7,310 nucleotides of DNA, taken from assembly GCA_903844785.1 (NCBI GenBank), contig CAIMVB010000043.1, positions 1-7,310 of the forward strand, in the 5' to 3' direction. Shown piece after piece: positions 1-6,319 of the stretch (positions within the stretch are counted from its first letter, which is position 1; each line of letters opens with the position of its first letter). A program made the translations under genes and the position numbers. A model generated the notes under the pieces. That model ran no database searches and was not told the DNA's origin. It was given only the letters and a program-made list of their open reading frames with translations. Origin of the DNA: an uncultured Rhodospirillales bacterium. Its GTDB lineage: Bacteria; Pseudomonadota; Alphaproteobacteria; Acetobacterales; Acetobacteraceae.

Positions 1-228
1 GATGGAGATGCCGCGAGAAGTTTCGGCTTGGGCCTTGGCATTCAGCATTATGGCGGCCCTTGGGTTGAGGATTTGGTCGCCACCCGGCGAATGAGTCTAT
101 GCCCCGAGGCGCAACGCTGCACCCGCGCGGAATGCCGCAATCGTGGGCTTGCCGCAGCAGTATCCGGGCGGATGGGCTGCCATATGCCGCATTTGCTGGA
201 AGCCGTTCTGCCCAAGGCTTCAGCATGA
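1..228 (+). CDS. 3' end of an unrecognised protein with a C-terminal Cys cluster (partial)
   Basis: This reading frame is open from the left edge of the window to a TGA at 226-228, giving 75 visible residues; the true start lies outside the window. I do not recognise the family. The visible part has a Gly-rich stretch (FGLGLGIQHYGGPWVEDL) followed by four cysteines spaced C-x5-C-x4-C-x14-C and a final C-terminal tail LLEAVLPKASA. The Cys spacing could bind a metal or an Fe-S cluster, but that is speculation. The stop overlaps the ATG of the next gene as ATGA at 225-228. This junction, typical of translationally coupled genes, is the main reason to believe the frame is real. A TTG at 28 could be read as a start, but continuation from upstream is more natural. 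Confidence 0.55.
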   Translation, partial: DGDAARSFGLGLGIQHYGGPWVEDLVATRRMSLCPEAQRCTRAECRNRGLAAAVSGRMGCHMPHLLEAVLPKASA

Positions 229-1412
229 AAACCGCGCGTACCGCATTCGAAAAGCCCGGCAGCATCCCAGAAGACATGAATAGCGCGGTAGCTCTTTCCA
301 TCGCCGTGCGCGATGCCGTGGCCTTGGGGGAAGAAAGGCTTGTGCTCATGCTGCGCTTTTCGGCCCTGCCAAGGGCAAGAAGGCTCGGCAATCAGGCAGC
401 GCTATTGCGCACCAGCTGGGAGCCGTTGAACAGCACCGCCAGAGTGAAAAGCTTCAAGCTCCCCGGCGGTGATCTTGTGGCCCTTGGTCTGCCGAATGCC
501 GCCGCGGCCCTGGAAGAGCACCGCGCAGCGCTTTTTTCCATGCTGGGGGAAGAAGAAGCAAACCATGCCGTGCAAATGCTGCGCCTGCCGGCACAAGCTG
601 CTGCGGTATTGGCGCTAGTGCATGATAGCCTTGGCTTCACCACGGCCCTGGGTGCCATCGGCCTTAAGCAATCGGGGGATGAGCAACCCGATGGCGCGGC
701 CATCGCCGCCGCCGAACGGGCCTTGGCTGGGGTGGATTTAAGCACTTTTGTGCGCCGACAACGCATAGTGTGGCTGGAACCTGGCGGCGCAAATACTCGC
801 CTGTTATGGGAAGATCGTCGCGTCAATCTGCCCCAAATATGCGAAAGGCTCATGGAAAGGGCGGATCTGTCGCTCCCCAAAGCCTTTGCGGAACGCCTCC
901 TCAGCGCGATTGATGAGCGTCAGTTGAGCGATCTGGCACGCCCGCAGGAATTACGGGATATGCGCGCCACGGCTTTGCCTTTGCGGGTTGAGAGTATTTT
1001 TGCACCGGCCTTCCTCAGGCTTGATGCCTTAATTCCGCAAAGTCAGCGCCAGAAACTGCTCATCGCGTTCAATGCCAGCGATATATTGGCCGCCCCAGAA
1101 CTTTTCCTTCTGGCGCGCAAATTCCTGAATGCGCGGGGATATCGGCTGGTGCTTGAGGCATCGGGCCCCATGGCGGCATTGGCTTTGCCAAGCCTGCGCG
1201 CCGGCTTCGCCTTCCTGCGCCTTATCTGGTCTGATGATTTCCCCACCGCCAATAGCAACGCCGACGCCGTTTTACGCGACCGGATTGCCTATCCGGCCGA
1301 GCACGTGGTCTTGGCAGGCGCAGATAGCCCCGCCGCCATCGCCTGGGGCTGGGAAGCCGGCATCCGCATGTTCCAAGGCCGCCTGATCGAAAGCCAACGC
1401 CCCTTGGGTTGA
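225..1412 (+). CDS. Hypothetical protein resembling a degenerate GGDEF/EAL-type signalling protein
   Basis: The protein has 395 residues if started at ATG 225, which overlaps the upstream stop (ATGA) and has AAGG seven bases before it. ATG 276 is an alternative, and an upstream extension to 99 would run through the previous gene. There is no signal peptide or membrane segment, so it is probably cytoplasmic. The N-terminal third (about 20-130) contains FKLPGGDLVAL near residues 77-87, which recalls the GGDEF signature region with EF lost. The C-terminal third (about 275-390) has the rhythm of an EAL phosphodiesterase domain: a strand (LLIAFNASDIL), a helix, RGYRLVLEASG, FLRLIWS, VVLAGADS, and a final GIRMFQG like the EAL closing G-x5-QG. 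The E-A-L motif and the acidic metal ligands are not apparent. If it belongs to that superfamily it is probably catalytically dead and could act as a sensor or scaffold. The assignment rests on pattern recall only; 'hypothetical protein' is the safe label. It is followed immediately by an ABC exporter. Confidence 0.75.
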   Translation: MKTARTAFEKPGSIPEDMNSAVALSIAVRDAVALGEERLVLMLRFSALPRARRLGNQAALLRTSWEPLNSTARVKSFKLPGGDLVALGLPNAAAALEEHRAALFSMLGEEEANHAVQMLRLPAQAAAVLALVHDSLGFTTALGAIGLKQSGDEQPDGAAIAAAERALAGVDLSTFVRRQRIVWLEPGGANTRLLWEDRRVNLPQICERLMERADLSLPKAFAERLLSAIDERQLSDLARPQELRDMRATALPLRVESIFAPAFLRLDALIPQSQRQKLLIAFNASDILAAPELFLLARKFLNARGYRLVLEASGPMAALALPSLRAGFAFLRLIWSDDFPTANSNADAVLRDRIAYPAEHVVLAGADSPAAIAWGWEAGIRMFQGRLIESQRPLG

Positions 1413-1447
1413 GGCTGCGGCTTGGCGAAACGCCGCTTTGCGCCGAT

Positions 1448-2203
1448 ATGCCCCCCATGCCGCTTCCCGCCATCGAGGCCCAGGGCCTGACGAAAACCTA
1501 TAAAGACAGCGACCCGCCCGCCGTGGCGGGGCTGGATTTCAGCCAGCCCGCCGGCAGCACCTGGGCGCTTTTGGGTGGCAATGGCGCGGGCAAATCCACC
1601 ACCATCGCCATGTTGCTCGGCCTTTTGGTGCCAAGTGCCGGGCGGGTGATGGTGCTCGGCCATGACATGGCGCGGGACCGCTTCGCCGCGCTGGCGCGGA
1701 TGAATTTCTCCTCACCCTATGTCGCGCTGCCGCATCGGCTGACGGTTGCCGAAAACCTGCATGTTTATGCGCATCTCTACAACGTGCCCAAGGCCAAGGA
1801 ACGAATCGCCGAATTGGCGGAAAGGCTGCAATTGACTGGCTTTCTGGATCGCCCGGCGGGGCAGCTTTCGGCGGGGCAAAAAACCCGCGTGGCGATTGCG
1901 AAATCGCTGATCAACCGCCCAGAATTGCTGCTGCTGGACGAACCCACCGCGAGCCTTGACCCAGACACCGGCGATTGGGTCCGCAGCCTTTTGGAAGACT
2001 ACCGCGCTGAAACTGGCGCGGCCATTCTGCTCGCCAGCCACAATATGGCGGAAGTCGAACGGCTTGCGGGTCATGTGCTGATGTTGAAGGGCGGGCGCAT
2101 TGTGGACCAAGGCAGCCCCGCCGATCTGATTGCGCGTTATGGCCGCGATGATCTGGAGCAGGTGTTTCTGGATATCGCCCGCGGCCAGGGGCGCGCGGCA
2201 TGA
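1448..2203 (+). CDS. ABC transporter ATP-binding protein (ABC-2 exporter type)
   Basis: This is the cytoplasmic ATPase that powers the permease encoded next. From ATG 1448 it is 251 residues long, normal for a single nucleotide-binding domain. Motifs in order: Walker A GGNGAGKS at 43-50, Q-loop region MNFSSPY at about 85-91, signature LSAGQ at 140-144, Walker B LLLLDE at 160-165, D-loop SLD at 169-171 and switch His in ASHN at 198. The C-terminal DDLEQVFLDIAR is typical of ATPases paired with ABC-2 permeases. The usual Q-loop glutamine seems to be replaced by serine. Start choice is uncertain: no clear Shine-Dalgarno precedes 1448, ATG 1457 is also possible, and TTG 1409 overlaps the preceding stop as TTGA. 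The substrate is unknown; drug, polysaccharide or lipid export are all family possibilities. Confidence 0.93.
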   Translation: MPPMPLPAIEAQGLTKTYKDSDPPAVAGLDFSQPAGSTWALLGGNGAGKSTTIAMLLGLLVPSAGRVMVLGHDMARDRFAALARMNFSSPYVALPHRLTVAENLHVYAHLYNVPKAKERIAELAERLQLTGFLDRPAGQLSAGQKTRVAIAKSLINRPELLLLDEPTASLDPDTGDWVRSLLEDYRAETGAAILLASHNMAEVERLAGHVLMLKGGRIVDQGSPADLIARYGRDDLEQVFLDIARGQGRAA

Positions 2204-3000
2204 GCGGCGCGGCGCGGCGTGTTTGGGGGCTGATGTATCGGCATTTGGCGCTTTACCGGCGTTCCTGGCCGCGCGTTTTGGAATTGATGTATTGGCCCGT
2301 CTTGCAAATGCTGGTGTGGGGCTTTGTCACCGCCTGGCTCGCTGGCGCGCAAAACAATACCGCGAGTGTCACCGCCGGCGTGCTGCTGGGTGGCGTGCTG
2401 CTGTGGGAGGTAACGCTGCGGAGCCAAATGGGCTTTGCCATTTCCTTCCTGGAGGAAATCTGGTCGCGCAATCTGGGTCATATTTTCGTGGCCCCGCTCC
2501 GCCCGCATGAATTGGTAGCGGGGCTGGTCGCCATGAGCATCCTGCGCACGGCGATTGGCGTTGGCCCGGCCGTCCTCCTCGCTTTCCTGCTGTATGGCTT
2601 TGGGATTTGGACGCTGGGCCCAGCGCTGGTGCTTTATTTCACCGCACTTATGGCCATGGGCTGGGCGGTAGCGCTTGGGGTTACGGCACTTATCCTCCGC
2701 CATGGCGCGGGGGCTGAGGCTTTGGCCTGGGGCGTACTGTTCGGTCTCGCGCCGTTTTCTGCGGTTTTCTACCCGGTTTCGGTACTGCCGGGCTGGTTGC
2801 AGCCTGTCTCACTCGCCATTCCCGCGAGCCATGTGTTTGAAGGCATGCGGGCCGCGCTGCTGGAAGGGCGGATTGCCTGGGATCATCTGGCCTATGCCTT
2901 CGGGTTGGATCTGATCTGGCTTGGCCTCGCCGCTTGGCTTTTCATGGCCCAATTCCAGGCCGCGCGGGTTAGGGGCGCGCTATTGAATATCGGCGAATAG
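2200..3000 (+). CDS. ABC-2 type transporter permease
   Basis: This is the inner-membrane subunit of the exporter, 266 residues. It starts at an ATG that overlaps the ATPase stop (ATGA, 2200-2203), with AGGGG eight bases upstream. Hydrophobic segments at roughly 28-48, 57-73, 105-134, 140-166, 174-192 and 231-250 give the six-helix layout of the ABC-2 family (NodJ/YadH-like permeases). The stretch FYPVSVLPGWLQPVSLAIP (190-208), followed by HVFEGMR, is the conserved segment before the last helix in this family. The N-terminal LMYRHLALYRRSW is the usual amphipathic cytosolic lead-in. A single ATPase and a single permease imply a homodimer of each. No periplasmic adaptor or outer-membrane partner is in the window, and nothing shows the substrate. 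Confidence 0.92.
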   Translation: MSGAARRVWGLMYRHLALYRRSWPRVLELMYWPVLQMLVWGFVTAWLAGAQNNTASVTAGVLLGGVLLWEVTLRSQMGFAISFLEEIWSRNLGHIFVAPLRPHELVAGLVAMSILRTAIGVGPAVLLAFLLYGFGIWTLGPALVLYFTALMAMGWAVALGVTALILRHGAGAEALAWGVLFGLAPFSAVFYPVSVLPGWLQPVSLAIPASHVFEGMRAALLEGRIAWDHLAYAFGLDLIWLGLAAWLFMAQFQAARVRGALLNIGE

Positions 3001-3012
3001 CCCGCCCCTTTC

Positions 3013-3045
3013 ATCTTGCGCGCTTTTCCGGCAAGATTCCTTTTT
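3013..3045 (+). terminator. Probable terminator after the ABC permease
   Basis: ATCTTGC at 3013-3019 is the exact reverse complement of GCAAGAT at 3031-3037, leaving an 11-base loop. Five Ts (3041-3045) follow three bases later. It lies just past the permease stop and before argD, where an end of transcription is expected. The stem is only seven pairs and the T run is short and offset, so it may be leaky. Confidence 0.45.
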
Positions 3046-3055
3046 CCGGTTCTTG

Positions 3056-3076
3056 GCGGGGCGGTGGTCGCCCCGC
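3056..3076 (+). repeat. GC-rich hairpin in the argD leader
   Basis: GCGGGGCG (3056-3063) and CGCCCCGC (3069-3076) are perfect reverse complements with a five-base loop, about 18 bases upstream of the argD Shine-Dalgarno. No T run follows, so it does not look like a terminator. It could be a leader structure or an operator dyad, or a chance fold in GC-rich DNA. Confidence 0.35.
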
Positions 3077-3093
3077 GCGGGCCGGTTTGATGC

Positions 3094-3097
3094 GGAG
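3094..3097 (+). promoter_or_regulatory. Shine-Dalgarno of argD (decides the GTG start)
   Basis: GGAG sits nine bases before the GTG at 3107. No comparable site precedes the longer TTG frame start at 3053 or suits the internal ATG at 3122, which supports GTG 3107 as the translation start. Confidence 0.65.
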
Positions 3098-3106
3098 ACT
3101 GGAAAC

Positions 3107-4309
3107 GTGATTCCCGCCCTGATGCCGACCTATAACCGTGCCGACCTAGCTTTTGAGCGGGGTGAAGGCGCGCGACTTTGGACGGAGGATGGCCGACGTT
3201 TCCTGGATTTCGGCGCGGGCATCGCGACTTCCTCGCTCGGCCATGGGCACCAGCACCTGACGCGGATGATTGCGGAACAGGCGGGCAAGATCATTCATGC
3301 CTCCAACCTCTATCGCATCCCGCAGGCGGAAAAGCTGGCGCAGCGGCATGTGGAAAATTCCTTCGCTGACAGCGTGTTTTTCTGCAATTCCGGCGCCGAA
3401 GCCAATGAGGGCATGATCAAGGCCGTCCGCAAATATCATGCGGAAAATGGCCACCCGGAACGCTACCGGCTGATCTGCTTTGATGGCGCCTTCCATGGCC
3501 GCACCATGGCCGCGCTGGCCGCCACGGGGAATGAGAAATACTTGGCCGGCTTCGGCCCACCGGTTGAAGGCTTCGACCACGTGCCCTTCGACAATATGAA
3601 TGCGGTGCGTGATGCGATTGGTCCCAATACCGCCGGCGTGATGATTGAACCCGTGCAGGGTGAAGGCGGCGTGCGCCCCGCGCCGCTGCGCTTCCTGCGC
3701 GAATTGCGCGCCATGTGCGATGAATACGGGCTGCTGCTGGCGATGGACGAAGTGCAGACCGGCATGGGCCGTTCCGGCAAGATGTGGGCCCATCAATGGG
3801 CCGGCATTGAGCCTGATGTGATGTCCTCGGCCAAGGGCATTGGTGGCGGCTTCCCGCTGGGCGGCATTTTCGCCAAGGAACATGTGGCCAAGCATTTGAA
3901 GGCCGGCACGCATGGTTCGACCTATGGCGGCGGGCCTTTGGCCTGCGCGGCCGGCAATGCGGTGATGGACGTGGTTTCCGCCCCTGGGTTCCTGGACCGT
4001 GTGGATCAGGTGGCGCGGCACCTTTGGCGCGGCCTGCTGGCACTCGCCGCCAAGCATCCGACAGTGATTGAGGATGTGCGCGGTGCGGGCCTGCTGCTTG
4101 GCCTGAAGCTACGGCCTGAGGTGAATAATGGCGAAATGCAAAACGCCGCTGTCGCGGAAGGGCTACTGACCGTTGCGGCGGGCATGAATGTGCTGCGCTT
4201 GGCGCCGCCCTTGATCATCACAGAAGCGGATGCGGATGAGGCGGTGGCGCTGCTTGATCGCGCCTGCCAGCGCCTGACCCCAGCCGGTACTCAAGCCGCG
4301 GCGCAATGA
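3107..4309 (+). CDS. argD: Acetylornithine aminotransferase (ArgD)
   Basis: A cytoplasmic PLP enzyme that transfers an amino group from glutamate to N-acetylglutamate 5-semialdehyde, giving N-acetylornithine in arginine synthesis. Many ArgD proteins also act on succinyl-diaminopimelate semialdehyde for lysine. It has 400 residues, the usual length, from GTG 3107 (start [16 protein letters not shown], matching the family's IPALMPTY opening). Class III aminotransferase marks: NSGAEANE at 94-101 (phosphate binding), FHGRT at 129-133, EPVQGEGG at 181-188, [11 protein letters not shown] at 214-224 with Asp214 expected to hold the pyridine nitrogen, SSAKGIGGG with Lys243 as the PLP-binding lysine, and [10 protein letters not shown] at about 268-277. 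The neighbouring argF, joined by ATGA, argues for ArgD over other class III aminotransferases. The next arg step, deacetylation by ArgE or ArgJ, is encoded elsewhere. Confidence 0.96.
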   Translation: MIPALMPTYNRADLAFERGEGARLWTEDGRRFLDFGAGIATSSLGHGHQHLTRMIAEQAGKIIHASNLYRIPQAEKLAQRHVENSFADSVFFCNSGAEANEGMIKAVRKYHAENGHPERYRLICFDGAFHGRTMAALAATGNEKYLAGFGPPVEGFDHVPFDNMNAVRDAIGPNTAGVMIEPVQGEGGVRPAPLRFLRELRAMCDEYGLLLAMDEVQTGMGRSGKMWAHQWAGIEPDVMSSAKGIGGGFPLGGIFAKEHVAKHLKAGTHGSTYGGGPLACAAGNAVMDVVSAPGFLDRVDQVARHLWRGLLALAAKHPTVIEDVRGAGLLLGLKLRPEVNNGEMQNAAVAEGLLTVAAGMNVLRLAPPLIITEADADEAVALLDRACQRLTPAGTQAAAQ

Positions 4310-5256
4310 GTGCCATGCTAAAATCAGTGAGGGGCGGCGATGCGCCGCCCCGCCACTTTTTGGAATTGATGGATCTTGAACCCGCTGTGCTGCGGCGCAT
4401 GCTTGACCTTGGCGCGCGTGCCAAGCGGGGCGAGATTGCGGGCAAGCCCCTTGCCGGCAAGACCATTGCGTTGATTTTCGAAAAGCCTTCAACGCGCACG
4501 CGGGTTTCCTTTGAAGTCGGCATTCGCCAATTGGGCGGCGATGTTGTTGTGCTGTCTTCCAAAGATATGCAGCTTGGCCGTGGTGAGACACCGGCGGATA
4601 CGGCGAAGGTGCTGTCGCGCTATGTGGATGCCATCATGCTGCGCACGGATAATGTGCAGAAAATCCGCGAATTGGCGGAACACGCGACGGTGCCGGTGAT
4701 CAATGGGCTCACGGATGTATCCCATCCCTGCCAATTGATGGCCGATATCATGACCTTTGAGGAACATCGCGGCCCGATCGCCGGCCAGGTAGTGGCCTGG
4801 ACGGGTGATGGCAATAATGTCGCGCAATCCTTCATCCAGGCGGCCGCGCGCTTTGGCTTCACGCTGCGGCTTGCCACACCGCCGGAATTGGCGCCGCCTG
4901 CGGAATTGATCGCCTGGGCGCGCGCACAAGGGGCGAAAGTGGAATTGACCCATGACCCGGTAGCCGCCGTGCGTGATGCGCGCTGCGTAGTGACCGATAC
5001 CTGGGTTTCCATGTCAGATGAGCTTGATGGGCGGGCCGAGAGCCGTCATAATCTGCTGGCGCCCTATCAATTGAACGCAGCCTTACTGAAACAAGCGGCA
5101 CCTGATGCGATTGTGATGCATTGCCTGCCCGCGCATCGCGGTGAGGAAATCACTGATGAGGTGATGGATGGCCCGCAAAGCGTAGTATTTGATGAGGCGG
5201 AAAACCGCCTGCATGCGCAAAAGGGCGTGCTGCTGTGGGCCTTGGGGCTGGCGTGA
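4306..5256 (+). CDS. argF: Ornithine carbamoyltransferase (ArgF)
   Basis: A cytoplasmic enzyme that joins carbamoyl phosphate to ornithine to make citrulline, the step after ornithine is released in arginine synthesis. It has 316 residues, normal for an anabolic OTC. Motifs in order: [14 protein letters not shown] with carbamoyl-phosphate-binding STRT at 62-65, HPCQ at 140-143, GDGNN at 167-171, DTWVSMSDE at 231-239 (the SMG-like ornithine loop) and [10 protein letters not shown] at 272-281 with the catalytic Cys273. These separate OTC from aspartate carbamoyltransferase. The ATG at 4306 overlaps the argD stop (ATGA). There is no strong Shine-Dalgarno before it, so translation probably depends on argD; ATG 4315 is a close alternative. 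In many alphaproteobacteria hslO (Hsp33) follows argF, but here a hairpin and a convergent gene follow. Confidence 0.97.
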   Translation: MSAMLKSVRGGDAPPRHFLELMDLEPAVLRRMLDLGARAKRGEIAGKPLAGKTIALIFEKPSTRTRVSFEVGIRQLGGDVVVLSSKDMQLGRGETPADTAKVLSRYVDAIMLRTDNVQKIRELAEHATVPVINGLTDVSHPCQLMADIMTFEEHRGPIAGQVVAWTGDGNNVAQSFIQAAARFGFTLRLATPPELAPPAELIAWARAQGAKVELTHDPVAAVRDARCVVTDTWVSMSDELDGRAESRHNLLAPYQLNAALLKQAAPDAIVMHCLPAHRGEEITDEVMDGPQSVVFDEAENRLHAQKGVLLWALGLA

Positions 5257-5263
5257 CGCCTAA

Positions 5264-5291
5264 GGCGTGACCCTTGGCCAGGGGTCACGCC
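5264..5291 (+). terminator. Strong hairpin between argF and the convergent binding-protein gene
   Basis: GGCGTGACCC (5264-5273) pairs perfectly with GGGTCACGCC (5282-5291). With a T-G wobble and a T-A closing pair the stem reaches 12 pairs around a GGCC tetraloop. It starts eight bases after the argF stop and ends 25 bases before the stop of the minus-strand gene, so it could serve both directions. Only TTT follows on the plus side and no T run on the minus side, so efficiency as an intrinsic terminator is uncertain. Confidence 0.6.
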
Positions 5292-5316
5292 GTTTCAGGC
5301 CGATAAGTCCCCTGCC

Positions 5317-6291
5317 CTATTCTGGCTGCGCGCCAGAAATCCTGACCATTTCAGCCCAAATCGGCTGTTCGCGCTTCAAGCGTGCGGCCAATTCTTCCGG
5401 CGTGGAACCAGTCAGCCGCGCGCCCATGCTGATGGCACGCTGCTGCAATTCCGGATCGGCGAAGGCCGTGCGGATTTCTGACGAAAGCCTGTCCACAATC
5501 TCACGCGGCATGGCGCGCGGGCCGCCCCACATATGCCAAGGGCTGACATTGAAGTTGTCCATGCCCGCTTCCGCCATGGTCGGCACATTAGGCAATGTAG
5601 GCCAGCGTTCAGGCATAGTGATGGCAAGCGGGCGAATGCGCCCCTCCTGTATCACACCCGTATAGCTGGCAAGATTATCCACCGCGATCTGGACATCGCC
5701 CGAAAGCATGGCCGGGATGGTCTGCGCCGCGCCACGGAAGGCGACATGCGTCGATTCAATCCCGGCACGCCCAAGAATATAGGCGCCAGACAGATGAATG
5801 GTGGTGCCAACGCCGGATGATCCGTAGCTGATGCCGCCGCGCCGCGCCTTTGCCCAGGTGATAAATTCTTGCAGGTTTTGCGCCGGCACATGCTGCGCCG
5901 GCACCGCCACCACATTCGGCAAATCCCACATGGCGCTGATCCAGGCGAAATCTTTCTCGGGATCATAAGGCAGGGTTTTGAACAGCATGGGATTGATCAC
6001 CACGTTATGCATGCTGATCGTGCCAACGGTGTAGCCATCAGGTGTAGCGCGCGCGATTGCTTCCGTGCCGATATTGCCGGAAGCGCCCGAACGCGTTTCG
6101 ACGATGAAATTCTGCCCCAACCGGCGCGACAGCACTTCGCAGGCAAGCCTGGTCATCACATCCAGCGACCCGCCAGGCGGAAAGCCGACAATCACGCGCA
6201 CGGGCCGATTGGGCCAGGGCGCTTGCGCAATGGCAGGGCTGGCAAGGCCCGCAGCCAAAGGTGCCAGCATAAGACTACGACGTTTGATCAT
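5317..6291 (-). CDS. Bug/TctC-family periplasmic solute-binding protein
   Basis: A 324-residue exported binding protein of the Bug (tripartite tricarboxylate transporter, TctC) family, which captures carboxylates and similar small molecules in the periplasm. The start at ATG 6291-6289 is set by a GGGAGG five bases upstream (complement of 6297-6302) and by the signal peptide MIKRRSLMLAPLAAGLASPA with likely cleavage after AIA at residue 22. A longer frame to 6525 would run into the upstream aldolase gene. Family marks: GFPPGGSLDVMTR at 36-48 (the PPGG ligand loop), VETRSGASGNIG at 64-75, and AVDNL at 203-207, where an Asp often contacts ligand. The usual C-terminal PELQQRAISMGA helix is present. 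No TctA or TctB membrane genes are nearby, as is common for orphan Bug proteins. The ligand is unknown; it probably relates to the aldolase-like enzyme just upstream in the same operon. Confidence 0.94.
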   Translation of the reverse strand: MIKRRSLMLAPLAAGLASPAIAQAPWPNRPVRVIVGFPPGGSLDVMTRLACEVLSRRLGQNFIVETRSGASGNIGTEAIARATPDGYTVGTISMHNVVINPMLFKTLPYDPEKDFAWISAMWDLPNVVAVPAQHVPAQNLQEFITWAKARRGGISYGSSGVGTTIHLSGAYILGRAGIESTHVAFRGAAQTIPAMLSGDVQIAVDNLASYTGVIQEGRIRPLAITMPERWPTLPNVPTMAEAGMDNFNVSPWHMWGGPRAMPREIVDRLSSEIRTAFADPELQQRAISMGARLTGSTPEELAARLKREQPIWAEMVRISGAQPE

Positions 6292-6296
6292 TGCTT

Positions 6297-6302
6297 CCTC
6301 CC
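6297..6302 (-). promoter_or_regulatory. Shine-Dalgarno of the Bug-family gene (decides the start)
   Basis: On the minus strand GGGAGG lies five bases before ATG 6291. It sits in the 28-base gap after the aldolase stop and fixes the start directly at the signal peptide. Confidence 0.75.
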
Positions 6303-6319
6303 GTTTGGTTATTGTTGTT

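Noticed and set aside
99..224. N-terminal extension of the hypothetical gene to ATG 99
   Set aside because: It would overlap the upstream frame by 130 bases; ATG 225 gives the normal ATGA junction and has AAGG upstream.
392..880. Minus-strand frame of 162 codons opposite the hypothetical gene
   Set aside because: Ser/Arg/Ala-rich shadow composition, no ribosome binding site noticed, and it conflicts with a plus-strand gene supported by overlaps at both ends.
2137..2703. Minus-strand frame of 188 codons opposite the ABC genes
   Set aside because: It spans the junction of two confident plus-strand genes and its Gln/His/Arg-rich translation looks like a reverse-strand artefact.
3053..3106. N-terminal extension of ArgD to TTG 3053
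   Set aside because: The extra 18 residues come from the GC hairpin leader and do not match the family's opening; GTG 3107 has GGAG at the right distance.
3146..4057. Long open frame of 303 codons on the minus strand inside argD
   Set aside because: It lies wholly opposite a clear argD with all family motifs; long antisense frames are common in GC-rich genes, and its His/Arg/Ala-rich translation matches no family I know.
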